DNA of 64,000 nt from Nocardioidaceae bacterium (GTDB lineage: Bacteria > Actinomycetota > Actinomycetes > Propionibacteriales > Nocardioidaceae): assembly GCA_029266455.1 (NCBI GenBank), contig JAQSWV010000003.1, positions 1 through 64,000 on the forward strand, given 5' to 3'. Shown piece by piece: positions 19,524-28,589 of the stretch (positions within the stretch are counted from its first letter, which is position 1; each line of letters starts with the position of its first letter). The position numbers and the translations under genes are program-made. The notes beneath the pieces are model-generated. The model had not been told where the DNA came from. It did no database searches and saw nothing but the letters and a program-made list of their open reading frames with translations.

Positions 19524-20291
19524 ATGAGCGAGCAGTCGGGCGGCACCATGCCGCCCCGGACACAGACGACCGATACCTCTTCCACCGCATCGGCGGCGAA
19601 GGAGGAGGCCAGCAACGTCGCGTCGACGGCGACGCAGGGCGGCCAGCAGGTGGCTGGGACCGCCGCTGAGCAGGGACGTCGAGTCGCCGACGAGGCCGCC
19701 GCCCAGGCGCGCACCGTCCTCGACGACGCACGTCAGCAGGTGACGGAACAAGCCGGCAGCCAGCAGCAGAAGGCGGCCTCCACGCTGCGCACGCTCGGCG
19801 AGGACCTGTCCAGCATGGCGGAGAGCAGCGAGTCCGGAATGGGCTCCCAGCTGGTGCGGCAGGCCTCCGACCAGGTGCAGCAGGTCGCCGGGTGGCTGGA
19901 GAACCGCAACCCGGCGGATGTCATCGACGAGGTGCGCAGCTTCGCGAGCCGACGCCCGGGCACCTTCCTGCTCGCCGCCGCCGCAGCCGGTCTGGTCGCC
20001 GGCCGCCTCACCCGCGGCGCCGTCGACGACCGGCGCGACACCAGCTCCGGGTCCGGCATGGCCACTGACAGGGGTTACGGCGGCGGTTCCGCCGGCACTG
20101 CTGGCTTGGTCGGTACCGAGGCGTACCCGTTCGAGCCGGAGCCCGTCCCGGCGCCCGTGACCGGAGCGGCAGGAGATGCTCCGGTGGTCCCGGTGGTCCC
20201 GCCCGAGAACGACCGTGACGTCACCCTCGGCACCGACTACGACCCGTCGACGCAGCCTGCGACCCCCAGCACCCAGGAGCAGTGGCGATGA
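19524..20291 (+). CDS. Hypothetical envelope-associated coiled-coil protein (YtxH/late-embryogenesis-like)
   Basis: 255 residues from an ATG with TGGAGG upstream. Residues about 25-110 are Ala/Gln/Glu-rich with heptad-like spacing (EQGRRVADEAAAQARTV), suggesting a long helix. Residues about 115-170 contain NPADVIDEVRSFASRRPGTF followed by a hydrophobic, Gly-rich segment (LLAAAAAGLVAGRLTRGA) that could insert in or lie on the membrane. The tail is low-complexity, Pro/Gly/Asp-rich. First gene of a cassette with DUF1469 and DUF3618 genes joined by ATGA overlaps. The function is unknown; an envelope-stress or structural role is only a guess. Confidence 0.75.
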   Translation: MSEQSGGTMPPRTQTTDTSSTASAAKEEASNVASTATQGGQQVAGTAAEQGRRVADEAAAQARTVLDDARQQVTEQAGSQQQKAASTLRTLGEDLSSMAESSESGMGSQLVRQASDQVQQVAGWLENRNPADVIDEVRSFASRRPGTFLLAAAAAGLVAGRLTRGAVDDRRDTSSGSGMATDRGYGGGSAGTAGLVGTEAYPFEPEPVPAPVTGAAGDAPVVPVVPPENDRDVTLGTDYDPSTQPATPSTQEQWR

Positions 20292-20833
20292 CCACACCGA
20301 CCGACGGCTACAGCGGCGGCACCGGCAGCACCGCCACGGGCAGTGCCGGGACCGGCGGCGCAGGAGCCACCAGCATGGGCGCTGGCTCGACCGGCGGCGC
20401 CAGCACGAGCGGCTCGTACGGAGCCAACGACATGTCGGACGTCTCGGTCGGGCAGCTGCTGGGCGCGGTGACCGAGGACCTGTCCACGCTCATGCGCCAG
20501 GAGCTGGAGCTGGCCAAGGCCGAGCTTCGCGTCGAGGCCAAGAAGGCCGGTCAGGCGGCCGGCATGTTCGGTGGGGCCGGCTTCGCCGGGTACCTCGCCG
20601 TGCTGTTCGTGTCCATCGCGCTCTGGCAGTTCATGGACAACGTCATGGACTCCGGGCTCGCGGCGCTGATCGTCGCGGTCCTGTGGGGCGTCCTCGGTGC
20701 CGTGTTGTTCGTGGTCGGCCGGTCCAAGGCCAAGCAGATCAACCCGACACCCGAGCGCACGGTGGAGACCGCCAAGAAGGTGCCCGACGCGCTCAAGCCC
20801 GCCAGCCCCAGCCACGCAGAGGAGACCCGATGA
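20288..20833 (+). CDS. DUF1469 / Actinobacterial holin-X-like membrane protein
   Basis: 181 residues from the ATG at 20288 (ATGA overlap with the preceding gene; a GTG two codons earlier is also possible). The N-terminal 50 residues are Gly/Thr/Ser-rich. Then comes the family core: VGQLLGAVTEDLSTLMRQEL and ELAKAELRVEAKKAGQAAGM, an amphipathic helix, followed by two membrane helices (FAGYLAVLFVSIALWQF and LAALIVAVLWGVLGAVLFVV). Despite the holin-like family name there is no phage context here. A paralog lies at 51380. Confidence 0.82.
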   Translation: MTTPTDGYSGGTGSTATGSAGTGGAGATSMGAGSTGGASTSGSYGANDMSDVSVGQLLGAVTEDLSTLMRQELELAKAELRVEAKKAGQAAGMFGGAGFAGYLAVLFVSIALWQFMDNVMDSGLAALIVAVLWGVLGAVLFVVGRSKAKQINPTPERTVETAKKVPDALKPASPSHAEETR

Positions 20834-21453
20834 CCAGCAACGACCCCGAGGCGATCCGGCGAGACATCGAGCAGACCCGCCAGTCGCTCAGCCAGGACGT
20901 CGATGTGCTCAACGAGAAGGTCAACCCCCGCTACGCCGTCCAGCGGCGCAAGGAAGCGGCGGCCAGCAGCCTGACACGCGCCAAGGACAAGGTGATGGGC
21001 AGCGTCCCGTCGTCGCCCTCGATGTCCAGCGGCGGCGGGACCGGCAGCGGCGGCTCCGGGGGAACTGCCCGGGCCATGGGTGACCGGCTCTCGTCGGCGC
21101 CCGACATGGCACGCAGCCAGGCGCAGGGCAACCCCCTGGCCGCCGGTCTGATCGCTTTCGGCGTCGGATGGCTCGCCTCCTCGCTGCTGCCGTCGAGCCA
21201 GGCCGAGCAGCAGGCTGCACGGGCGGTGCAGGAGCGGGCCAGCGACCTTGCCCAGCCGGCCAAGGAGATGGCGCAGGACGCCGCTTCGCAGCTGCAGGGC
21301 TCGGCGCAGCAGGCAGCCGACTCGGTGAAGGCGACCGCCCAGGACGCGACCGAGCAGGTCAAGGGCGAGGCTCAGTCGGTCAAGGACGACGTCCAGGGTC
21401 AGGCCCAGAGCTCCGCCGAGAGCGTGCGCTCGCAGAGCGGGTCCAGCTCCTAG
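20830..21453 (+). CDS. DUF3618-containing protein
   Basis: 207 residues starting in an ATGA overlap. The N-terminus has the DUF3618 signature PEAIRRDIEQTRQSLSQDVD with a following NEKVNPRYAV. A Gly/Ser linker leads to a single hydrophobic segment (LAAGLIAFGVGWLASSLLPS). The C-terminal third is an Ala/Gln/Lys-rich predicted helix with repeats of the type AxxATEQVKGEAQSVKDD, like LEA proteins. Last gene of the three-gene overlap chain; a strong hairpin follows. Paralogous to the gene at 51862, which lacks the LEA-like tail. Confidence 0.8.
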   Translation: MTSNDPEAIRRDIEQTRQSLSQDVDVLNEKVNPRYAVQRRKEAAASSLTRAKDKVMGSVPSSPSMSSGGGTGSGGSGGTARAMGDRLSSAPDMARSQAQGNPLAAGLIAFGVGWLASSLLPSSQAEQQAARAVQERASDLAQPAKEMAQDAASQLQGSAQQAADSVKATAQDATEQVKGEAQSVKDDVQGQAQSSAESVRSQSGSSS

Positions 21454-21470
21454 ATCAGCTCGCACGATTG

Positions 21471-21511
21471 CGCCGCGACGGGTCCAGGGATTGACTGGGC
21501 CCGTCGCGGCG
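21471..21511 (+). terminator. Strong hairpin, likely transcription terminator
   Basis: A perfect 12-bp GC-rich stem, CGCCGCGACGGG (21471-21482) with CCCGTCGCGGCG (21500-21511), and a 17-nt loop, lies 18 bp after the DUF3618 stop. No U-tract follows, which is common in high-GC actinobacteria. It would separate the upstream cassette from the small gene at 21540. Confidence 0.6.
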
Positions 21512-21539
21512 TGTCCAGACGCGACCAGGAGGCGTACTG

Positions 21540-21959
21540 ATGGAGACCTCGACGGTCGTGTGGATCGTGGTGGCGGTGGTGGTGGTGCTCGCGGTGATCG
21601 CGCTGATCGCCATGCTGATGAACCGCAACAAGGAGACCCGGCGGAAGAAGGCCGGTGAGCTGCGCCAGCGTGCCAGCGGCCAGGAACCGAACGTCCGGCA
21701 CCGTGAGGCTCGTGCTGCGGAGGTCGAGGCGCGCGGCCGCAAGGCTCGTGCCGAGGCCGACGAGAAGGCTGCCCGCGCTGAACGTCTCGAGGCAGAGGCG
21801 CAGCAGCAGCGTCGGGGGGCGGAGCAGGAGCGGAGCAAGCTCGACGAGCAGTTCCACGAGGCGGACAAGCTCGACCCCGAGGGTGGCAAGGCTCGCAGCC
21901 GCAAGCCTCGCGATCCCGACGGCACCCCCGGCGAGCGCGGCGGCAGCAGCGCTGTCTGA
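21540..21959 (+). CDS. Small membrane-anchored coiled-coil protein
   Basis: 139 residues: one N-terminal membrane helix (VVWIVVAVVVVLAVIALIAM), then a charged segment (NRNKETRRKKAGELRQRASG) and a long Arg/Ala/Glu-rich predicted coiled coil (about residues 50-115), ending in a basic, Gly-rich tail. GGAGG lies seven bases before the ATG. Such proteins recur beside DUF1469/DUF3618 genes in actinobacteria, and I treat it as part of this envelope cassette. Function unknown. Confidence 0.72.
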   Translation: METSTVVWIVVAVVVVLAVIALIAMLMNRNKETRRKKAGELRQRASGQEPNVRHREARAAEVEARGRKARAEADEKAARAERLEAEAQQQRRGAEQERSKLDEQFHEADKLDPEGGKARSRKPRDPDGTPGERGGSSAV

Positions 21960-22006
21960 AGGGTCAGCTCGGGCCGGGTCTTGGTGTCTGTGCCTGCCCG
22001 GCGTGC

Positions 22007-22435
22007 TCAGCGCTGCGCGGCGACGAACCGGAGCGCGGCCGCGTAACCCTCGATGCCGAGCCCGGCGATGACGGCGGTGGCCACCGGGGACACGTAGGAG
22101 TGGCGGCGGAAGTCCTCACGCGCGTGCACGTTCGTGAGGTGCACCTCGACCAACGGTCCGGTCACCAGCGCGCAGGCGTCGCGCAGGGCAACCGATGTGT
22201 GCGTCCAGCCGGCCGGGTTGACGACCACGGCCGCGCCGGTGTCCGCGGCCTCATGCAGCCACCCGAGCAGCTCATGCTCGGCGTCGGTCTGCCGTACGTC
22301 GACCTCGATGCCCAGGGCCTCTGCCACGGCTGCGCAGCGGGCCGTGAGATCCGCGTACGTGTCGGTGCCGTAGATGTCAGGCTCGCGAGTCCCGAGCCGG
22401 GAAAGGTTGGGACCGTTGAGAACCAGGACCCGCAC
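22007..22435 (-). CDS. aroQ: Type II 3-dehydroquinate dehydratase
   Basis: Third step of the shikimate pathway: 3-dehydroquinate to 3-dehydroshikimate. The 142-residue enzyme has the classic N-terminus [21 protein letters not shown] (catalytic Tyr and Arg), [15 protein letters not shown] (Asn, His region) and [19 protein letters not shown]. Length is normal for the dodecameric type II enzyme. The start is GTG. It stands alone, not next to other aro genes. Confidence 0.94.
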   Translation of the reverse strand: MRVLVLNGPNLSRLGTREPDIYGTDTYADLTARCAAVAEALGIEVDVRQTDAEHELLGWLHEAADTGAAVVVNPAGWTHTSVALRDACALVTGPLVEVHLTNVHAREDFRRHSYVSPVATAVIAGLGIEGYAAALRFVAAQR

Positions 22436-22580
22436 GTCGGCCTCCCGGAGTCAGTCAGCAGACGCCACCGCGACCTGGCCGGCTGCGCCGTCGGTCGACA
22501 GAGCATAGCGGGATGATGCTGATCCGGTGGGTGCCCGCTTCAGCCGGAGAACACCCGCGGGCGTGCTCGACGAGTCCGCA

Positions 22581-22931
22581 TCAGCCGTACCCCAGGTCGT
22601 GCAGCCGCGCGTCGTCGATGCCGAAGTGATGCGCGATCTCGTGCACGACGGTCACGACAACCTCGTGCCGGACCTCGTCTGCGTCGCCGCACATCGCCAA
22701 CAGGGGCAGCCGGAAGATCGTGATGGTGTCGGGCAGGACGCCGCCGTACCACGAGTCCCGCTCGGTCAACGGCGTCCCCTCGTACAGGCCCAGCAACCCT
22801 GGATCGTCGGGCGGGGCATGGTCCTCGACCACCACGGCGACGTTGCGCACCAGGTCGGCCAGCTCAGCGGGGACGTCGTCGAGCGCCTGCTCCACCAACC
22901 GCTCGAACTCCGCGCGGCTCACGTCGACCAT
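22581..22931 (-). CDS. Small zincin-like metallopeptidase (Zincin_1/DUF1025 family)
   Basis: 116-residue protein with the zinc-binding motif HEIAHHFGIDDARLHDLG near the C-terminus, matching HExxHxxGxxD. The N-terminus (FERLVEQALDDVPAELADLV) and LLGLYEGTPLTERDSWYGG are typical of this actinobacterial family. Whether it acts as a peptidase in the cell is unknown. Its start overlaps the stop of the DUF222-HNH gene by 13 bases on the same strand. Confidence 0.83.
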   Translation of the reverse strand: MVDVSRAEFERLVEQALDDVPAELADLVRNVAVVVEDHAPPDDPGLLGLYEGTPLTERDSWYGGVLPDTITIFRLPLLAMCGDADEVRHEVVVTVVHEIAHHFGIDDARLHDLGYG

Positions 22932-24727
22932 GCGTCATTGTCGCCGTCGTACGGCGCCGGGGGTGATGGGGGAGGCGGAGGCGGATGGGCGTCCGAGCCG
23001 TAGCCGAGGGTGGGCGGAGGGACGCAGTGGTGGGCGTGTCCCGAGGGAAGCGTCCAGGTGACGGTGGGGGCGTGATGACGGTAGGCGTCGAGCCCGTCGC
23101 CGCGCGGTCGCTCGGGTGCGGGGGTGGACCTGACGGCGGGGTGTGCTTTCAAGGTGCGGTTGGGGTAGGCGGCGAGGGCCTGGCCGTTGCCGGCGCTGGT
23201 CGCTCCGCCGCTGGCGCGCTCGAGGATGTGGTCGATGTCGGTGATCGGGGCGCCGGTGAGCCTGCAGGTGTGGTCCCGGCTGACGGCGAAGGCCCGAAGG
23301 CTGCCGCTGAAGCTGCGCGCCTTGGCCTCCATGGTGAGGAGCCGGCCGTCGGTGGGGTCGCAGAACAGTCCGCGCAGGGTGGTGGTGGCTCCGCCGGCTT
23401 CGGCGGCGGAGCAGATGTCGTAGACCGCCTCGACGGGGACGGCGCCGTAGCCGCGGAGCAGGGCTGGGTCGTGGTCCAGACCGAGCAGCGATGACAACGC
23501 GACGACCACCTGCACCTCTACAGTCATCCCGGTCCGCCACAGCGGCGGTGGCAGGTCGGCGCCGGGATCCGGGCCGGTGTCCGGGTCCGTGCCGGGCGGA
23601 CGGTGCAGGTAGGTGTCCCAGACGGGATCGTCGGGTGGCGGGTCGTCGGGCTGCACCGATGGTGGTGGGTCGAAGCAGATCTCGTAGCCGTGACCACTGG
23701 ACCACACGGTCGGCTTCGACGGCGCCGCCGCCGGCGACTGCTGTGCCTCTGCCGCCGGCGACCGCTGTGCTGGCCCCGCCGCCGATTGCTCTGCCGGTGC
23801 GGGCGCATCGGCAGGTCCGGTCCGTCCAGCCCGGCCGGGCGTCGTCGACTGGTCGCCAGGGGCAGCTGCCGACTGGTCGTCAGGGGAAGCTGCGGCGGAT
23901 GTGCGAGTGGTGAGCGATGCGACGAGCAGATCGGCGCGCAGGGTGTCCAAGGAGCGGGGGTCGCCGGCGCCGCGCATGGCGCGAGCGTGGGTGTCCAGAC
24001 CGGTGTACAGAGCGACGGCCTCCTCGGCGCGCAGCCGGGCGTACAGGGCGGCGGTGCCGTCGACCGAGTCGCACAGTCGGACGGTGCGGGAGCGGCGGGC
24101 GGCCCGCACCCGGACGGTGGCGCCGCCGGGGTCGACCTGCACGGCCCGGCGGCGCGCGGCCTGCCCCAGTGTGGCGGGGGTCAGGTAGCGGTGGGTGGCA
24201 TCCGCAGCGACCAGGGCGTCGACGTGTCGGGTCTGTTGGGCATCCAGCACGGCGGTGGCGTCCAGGACCCGGCCGATCCCGGACCACGACACCATCCCCG
24301 TGCCGAGTAGGGCGAGCAGACGCGGGTGGTGGGAGGTCAGCCGGACCGCGGCGGCGATCTTCATGGTGGCGGTCATCGGCGCCACCCGGCACCGCAACCC
24401 GACCTCGACCGCCAGCATCCGCGACGTGGTCGGCACGTCCGGGTGCCGCAGTGTCTCGATCGGCCCGTGGCCGGCACCCGCCCCGGCGACGCTGACAGGA
24501 GTGGTCGCAGTGGTGCGGTCGGGGCCGGTCAGGTAGGCGGTGTTGGCTGCAGCCAGATCGCGAGCCTGCACCGCCTGCAAGGCCGCCACCGCTCGTTCCG
24601 CGGCTGCGACGCGGTCCAACAGGTGCTCGGGCGCCAGGTCCGCGGCCGGCTCGAGGGCCAGGTCGGCCAACGCACGCGGGTCGCAGCCCACGACCTGCGC
24701 CACCGCATCCACCACCGCTTCGAACAT
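22919..24727 (-). CDS. DUF222 / HNH endonuclease-domain protein
   Basis: 602 residues from the ATG at 24727. The DUF222 region occupies roughly residues 1-270 ([60 protein letters not shown]). A low-complexity Ala/Pro/Gln linker follows (about 280-350). The HNH nuclease core is at the end: [20 protein letters not shown] then [18 protein letters not shown]. These proteins are multicopy in actinobacterial genomes and their role is unsettled. An open frame continues 102 codons upstream through a tandem repeat but is judged non-coding because the repeat units do not keep frame. Confidence 0.83.
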   Translation of the reverse strand: MFEAVVDAVAQVVGCDPRALADLALEPAADLAPEHLLDRVAAAERAVAALQAVQARDLAAANTAYLTGPDRTTATTPVSVAGAGAGHGPIETLRHPDVPTTSRMLAVEVGLRCRVAPMTATMKIAAAVRLTSHHPRLLALLGTGMVSWSGIGRVLDATAVLDAQQTRHVDALVAADATHRYLTPATLGQAARRRAVQVDPGGATVRVRAARRSRTVRLCDSVDGTAALYARLRAEEAVALYTGLDTHARAMRGAGDPRSLDTLRADLLVASLTTRTSAAASPDDQSAAAPGDQSTTPGRAGRTGPADAPAPAEQSAAGPAQRSPAAEAQQSPAAAPSKPTVWSSGHGYEICFDPPPSVQPDDPPPDDPVWDTYLHRPPGTDPDTGPDPGADLPPPLWRTGMTVEVQVVVALSSLLGLDHDPALLRGYGAVPVEAVYDICSAAEAGGATTTLRGLFCDPTDGRLLTMEAKARSFSGSLRAFAVSRDHTCRLTGAPITDIDHILERASGGATSAGNGQALAAYPNRTLKAHPAVRSTPAPERPRGDGLDAYRHHAPTVTWTLPSGHAHHCVPPPTLGYGSDAHPPPPPPSPPAPYDGDNDAWST

Positions 24728-24756
24728 GTGTGCGATTCTAGTCCCAGGCACCGACA

Positions 24757-24873
24757 CAGCCGCGCAACTTCCCCCAGCCGCGCAACTTCCCCCAGCCGCG
24801 CGACTCCCCAGCCGCGCGACTCCCCAGCCGCGCGACTCCCCAGCCGCGCGACTCCCAGCCGCGCGACTTCCCC
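24757..24873. repeat. Seven-unit tandem repeat of AGCCGCGCGACT-type quasi-palindrome
   Basis: Seven direct repeats, starting at 24757, 24775, 24793, 24809, 24825, 24841 and 24856, with unit lengths 18, 18, 16, 16, 16, 15 and about 18. Each unit carries CAGCCGCGCRACT and a C-rich spacer. AGCCGCGCGACT is almost self-complementary (AGYCGCGCGRCT). The array lies between the start of the DUF222-HNH gene and that of phosphoketolase, so it may be a cluster of regulator sites or a structured leader. Unit lengths of 16 break frame, which argues against coding. Confidence 0.85.
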
Positions 24874-24900
24874 CAAGCGGTGGATGCGACGGGCAGGCCA

Positions 24901-24912
24901 GTCGGATCCGAC
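24901..24912. promoter_or_regulatory. Perfect 12-bp palindrome upstream of phosphoketolase
   Basis: GTCGGATCCGAC is perfectly self-complementary and lies 105 bp before the phosphoketolase start, just after the tandem repeat. It could be an operator. No regulator is assignable. Confidence 0.3.
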
Positions 24913-25016
24913 CGGCGAGCCGTCGCGAGTGGCCCACCCCGGGTGGCTGTGGAACGCTCAGGACGGCGGCAGAAGAGTCGTGGCGCGATCCGCACACCAA
25001 GGTCCGGGAGACAGTT

Positions 25017-27410
25017 GTGACAACGGTCGACACCTCGCCGACAGATGTCCTCAGCGAGCAGGACGTCGAGCTGATAGATGCCTACTGGCGGGCGGCCAAC
25101 TACCTGTCGGTGGGCCAGATCTACCTCCTGGACAACCCGCTCATGCGCGAGCCGCTGAAGGCCGAGCACGTCAAGCCGCGGCTGCTCGGCCACTGGGGGA
25201 CGACGCCGGGGCTCAACCTGCTGTACGCGCACATGAACCGGGTGATCAAGCGGCGCGGCCTCAACGCCCTCTACGTAACCGGGCCCGGGCACGGAGGCCC
25301 CGGGCTCGTCGCCAACGCATACCTGGAGGGGACCTATAGCGAGGTCTACTCGTCGATCGGCCAGGACGAGGACGGGATCCGGGCGCTGTTCCGCCAGTTC
25401 TCCTTCCCCGGCGGCGTTCCGAGCCATGTCGCACCGGAGACGCCGGGCTCCATCCATGAGGGTGGAGAGCTCGGTTACGCCCTCGTGCATGCCTTCGGTG
25501 CCGCCTTCGACAATCCCGACCTTCTCGTGCTGTGCGTGGTGGGTGACGGAGAGGCCGAGACCGGCCCGCTGGCGGCCAGCTGGCACTCGAACAAGTTCCT
25601 CAACCCGGTCACCGACGGGGCCGTGCTGCCGGTGCTGCACCTGAACGGCTACAAGATCGCCAACCCCACCGTGCTCGACCGGATCCCCGACGACGAGCTG
25701 GCCGCGCTGATGCGCGGCTACGGCTACCAGCCGCACTTCGTCGAGGGTGACGACCCGGCCGCGGTCCACCAGGAGCTGGCGGCGACCCTCGACCGGGTGA
25801 CCGGCGACATCGCCTCGATCCAGCAGCACGCGCGTTCGGGCGCCTACGAGCCGGGCACACCGCCGGTACGCCCCTCCTGGCCGATGATCGTGCTGCGCAC
25901 CCCCAAAGGGTGGACGGGGCCCAAGGCGGTCGACGGCGTGGCGGTGGAGGGAACGTACCGCTCCCATCAGGTTCCGTTGTCCGAGACCCACGACGACGCC
26001 ACCCACCGGGGGCTCCTGGAGGACTGGCTCCGCAGCTATCGGCCTGAGGAGCTCTTCGATGACGCAGGACGGCTGCTCCCACATCTGCAGGCGCTGGCTC
26101 CTGAGGGCGCGCGCCGGATGAGTGCGAACCCGCACGCGAACGGCGGGCTGCTGCTGCGCGACCTCGCCATGCCCGACTTCAGGAAGTACGCCGTGCCGGT
26201 GGATCGCCCGGCCGTCGAGCACAGCGAGGCCACCAAGGTGCTGGGCGCGTTCCTGCGCGACATCATCGTCCGCAACCCGGACCGGTTCCGGCTCATGGGA
26301 CCGGACGAGACCGCGTCGAACCGGCTCGGCACGGTGTTCGAGAAGACCGACCGCACCTGGTATGCCGAGACCCAGCCGGGCGACGACCACCTCGCGCCGG
26401 ACGGGCGCGTGATGGAGGTCCTGTCGGAGCACCTCTGCCAGGGCTGGCTGGAGGGCTACCTGCTCACCGGCCGGCACGGGCTCTTCAACTGCTACGAGGC
26501 CTTCATCCACATCGTCGACTCGATGTTCAACCAGCACGCCAAGTGGCTCAAGACGACGCGGCAGATCCCCTGGCGGGCACCGGTGGCGTCGTTGAACTAC
26601 CTGCTGTCGTCGCACGTGTGGCGTCAGGACCACAACGGCTCGTCCCACCAGGACCCGGGGTTCATCGACCACGTGCTCAACAAGAAGGCCGAGGTCGTCC
26701 GGGTCTACCTGCCGCCGGACGCCAACACGCTGCTGTCGGTCGCAGACCACTGCCTGCGCAGCCGGCACTACGTCAACGTGATCGTCGCGGGCAAGCAGCC
26801 GGCCCTGACCTACCTGCCGATGAACGAGGCGATCGCCCACTGCACCCGAGGCCTCGGGATCTGGCCGTGGGCAAGCAACACCGACGGTGAGCCTGACGTC
26901 GTGCTGGCCTGTGCAGGTGAGATCCCCACGGTGGAGACCCTCGCTGCGGCGGACCTGCTGCGCACGCACCTGCCCGACCTGCAGGTCCGCGTCATCAACG
27001 TCGTGGACCTGATGCGGCTGCAGCCGGACAGCGAGCACCCGCACGGCATGGCGGACCGCGACTTCGACGCGCTCTTCACGACCGACAAGCCGATCGTCTT
27101 CGCCTACCACGGCTATCCCTGGCTGATCCACCGGCTGACCTACCGACGGAGCAACCACCGGAACCTGCACGTGCGCGGCTACAAGGAGGAGGGCACCACG
27201 ACCACGCCCTTCGACATGGTGATGCTCAACGACCTCGACCGGTTCCACCTCGTCATGGACGTGATCGACCGCGTCCCGTCGCTCGGCAGCCGGTGCGCGA
27301 CGCTTCGCCAGCAGATGTCGGACGCCCGCCTCGCCGCCAGGGCGTACACGCGCGAGCACGGTGAGGACGATCCCGCCATCTCGGGGTGGACCTGGCCGGG
27401 TACGGTCTGA
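25017..27410 (+). CDS. xfp: Phosphoketolase (xylulose-5-P/fructose-6-P)
   Basis: Thiamine diphosphate enzyme that splits xylulose 5-phosphate (or fructose 6-phosphate) with phosphate to acetyl-phosphate and an aldose phosphate. At 797 residues it is full length. Seen: [40 protein letters not shown], the ThDP-binding [31 protein letters not shown] and [20 protein letters not shown]. The GTG start at 25017 has GGGAG upstream. The acetate kinase gene follows after five bases, so the acetyl-phosphate formed can be turned into ATP and acetate directly. Upstream frame through the repeat array is not used. Confidence 0.95.
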   Translation: MTTVDTSPTDVLSEQDVELIDAYWRAANYLSVGQIYLLDNPLMREPLKAEHVKPRLLGHWGTTPGLNLLYAHMNRVIKRRGLNALYVTGPGHGGPGLVANAYLEGTYSEVYSSIGQDEDGIRALFRQFSFPGGVPSHVAPETPGSIHEGGELGYALVHAFGAAFDNPDLLVLCVVGDGEAETGPLAASWHSNKFLNPVTDGAVLPVLHLNGYKIANPTVLDRIPDDELAALMRGYGYQPHFVEGDDPAAVHQELAATLDRVTGDIASIQQHARSGAYEPGTPPVRPSWPMIVLRTPKGWTGPKAVDGVAVEGTYRSHQVPLSETHDDATHRGLLEDWLRSYRPEELFDDAGRLLPHLQALAPEGARRMSANPHANGGLLLRDLAMPDFRKYAVPVDRPAVEHSEATKVLGAFLRDIIVRNPDRFRLMGPDETASNRLGTVFEKTDRTWYAETQPGDDHLAPDGRVMEVLSEHLCQGWLEGYLLTGRHGLFNCYEAFIHIVDSMFNQHAKWLKTTRQIPWRAPVASLNYLLSSHVWRQDHNGSSHQDPGFIDHVLNKKAEVVRVYLPPDANTLLSVADHCLRSRHYVNVIVAGKQPALTYLPMNEAIAHCTRGLGIWPWASNTDGEPDVVLACAGEIPTVETLAAADLLRTHLPDLQVRVINVVDLMRLQPDSEHPHGMADRDFDALFTTDKPIVFAYHGYPWLIHRLTYRRSNHRNLHVRGYKEEGTTTTPFDMVMLNDLDRFHLVMDVIDRVPSLGSRCATLRQQMSDARLAARAYTREHGEDDPAISGWTWPGTV

Positions 27411-27415
27411 CGCTC

Positions 27416-28516
27416 GTGCGGGTGCTGGTCGTCAACGCGGGGTCCTCCAGCCTGAAGCTGAGGTTGCTCGACCAGCACGACACCGTCCTGCACACCGCGG
27501 ACATCCCCGCGGGGGCCGGCGGTTTCGACCTGGAGCGGCTCGACGCGGTGCTGAAGGACTGGGGGGATCCAGATGGTGTCGCTCACCGGGTGGTGCACGG
27601 GGGCACGTCGTTCACCAGCGCGGTCCGGATCGATGCCGCAGTACGGCGCGAGCTCGAGGAACTGACCGACCTGGCCCCGCTGCACCAGCCGAAGTCGCTG
27701 TCCGCCCTCGACGCCGTCACCGGCCGACTTCCCGACGTCGTCGCGGTCGCGTGCTTCGACACCGGCTTCCACACCAGCATCCCCGACGCCGCCGCGACCT
27801 ACCCCGTGCCGAAGCAGTGGCGAGAGCGCTATGGGGTCAGGCGGTACGGCTTCCACGGTCTGTCGCATGCGTACGCCTCACGCCACGCCGGCACACTGCT
27901 CGACCGCCCGGTGGAGGGGCTGCGGATGGTCGTCTGCCACCTGGGTGCCGGCGCATCACTCACCGCCGTCGTCGACGGCTGCAGCGTGGACACGACGATG
28001 GGCTTCACGCCGCTCGAGGGAGTCGTGATGGCGACCCGGTCCGGCACCGTGGACCCCGGCCTGGTCCTCTGGTTGGTGGAGCACGCGCAGCTGGCACCGC
28101 GCGAGGTGGCCGACGCGCTCGTGCACCACTCGGGGCTCACGGCGCTCGCCGGTACCGGTGACATGCGCGCGGTCGAGGCGGCCGCGCGGGGCGGCGACCC
28201 CGATGCCCTGCTCGCCCTCGACGTCCACACGCACCGGCTGGTGGGCGGCATCGCTGCCATGTCCGCCGCGGCCTCGGGCCTGGACGTGCTCGTGTTCACG
28301 GGCGGAGTCGGCGAGAACTCCGCGAAGGTCCGGCAGCTGGCCGCCGACCGGCTGGGCTTCCTGGGCGTGGGCGTCGACCCTCGCCGCAACGCGGACGTGT
28401 CCGGAGACGCCGACGTCACGGTGCCCGGGGCGACGGTGCGGACGTTGGTGGTCGCTGCCCGCGAGGACATCCAGATGGCCCGCGAGACCCGGGAGCTGCT
28501 GACCGGGCAGCCATGA
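27416..28516 (+). CDS. ackA: Acetate kinase
   Basis: Transfers phosphate from acetyl-phosphate to ADP (reversible), giving ATP and acetate. 366 residues from the GTG at 27416, where the conserved VLVVNAGSSSLKLRLLD begins; an earlier GTG at 27386 would overlap the phosphoketolase stop. Motifs: FDTGFHTSIP, YGFHGLSHAY, VVCHLGAGASL, DTTMGFTPLEGVVMATRSG and FTGGVGENS. It forms the phosphoketolase-acetate kinase pair; no phosphotransacetylase gene is present here. Confidence 0.94.
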   Translation: MRVLVVNAGSSSLKLRLLDQHDTVLHTADIPAGAGGFDLERLDAVLKDWGDPDGVAHRVVHGGTSFTSAVRIDAAVRRELEELTDLAPLHQPKSLSALDAVTGRLPDVVAVACFDTGFHTSIPDAAATYPVPKQWRERYGVRRYGFHGLSHAYASRHAGTLLDRPVEGLRMVVCHLGAGASLTAVVDGCSVDTTMGFTPLEGVVMATRSGTVDPGLVLWLVEHAQLAPREVADALVHHSGLTALAGTGDMRAVEAAARGGDPDALLALDVHTHRLVGGIAAMSAAASGLDVLVFTGGVGENSAKVRQLAADRLGFLGVGVDPRRNADVSGDADVTVPGATVRTLVVAAREDIQMARETRELLTGQP

Positions 28517-28538
28517 TTGCCGACCGCGCCCTTCTCGC

Positions 28539-28552
28539 GGGTCGAAGGTCCT
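28539..28552. promoter_or_regulatory. Possible DosR/DevR-type box upstream of cydA
   Basis: GGGTC-GAAG-GTCCT (28539-28552) has inverted half-sites close to GGGAC and a 4-bp spacer, the layout of mycobacterial DosR boxes; on the other strand it reads AGGACCTTCGACCC. It lies about 40 bp before the cydA start codon. Support is only sequence resemblance plus the DevR-like regulator encoded at 36.8 kb. Confidence 0.28.
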
Positions 28553-28589
28553 GCGCGCCACGGCCCTAAGTACGTATCGGAGTGATTTC

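Noticed and set aside
20288-20833. DUF1469 holin-like gene as a sign of prophage
   Set aside because: No phage structural, integrase or lysis genes lie nearby; the family is a normal chromosomal membrane protein in actinobacteria.
21455-21925. Minus-strand Ser/Arg-rich frames around the small coiled-coil gene
   Set aside because: They are the antisense of Arg/Ala/Glu-rich codons and show no family features.
24728-25033. Extension of the DUF222-HNH protein upstream through the tandem repeat
   Set aside because: The frame is open, but the repeat units of 16 bp shift phase, the added 102 residues are low complexity, and the family's N-terminus begins at the ATG at 24727.
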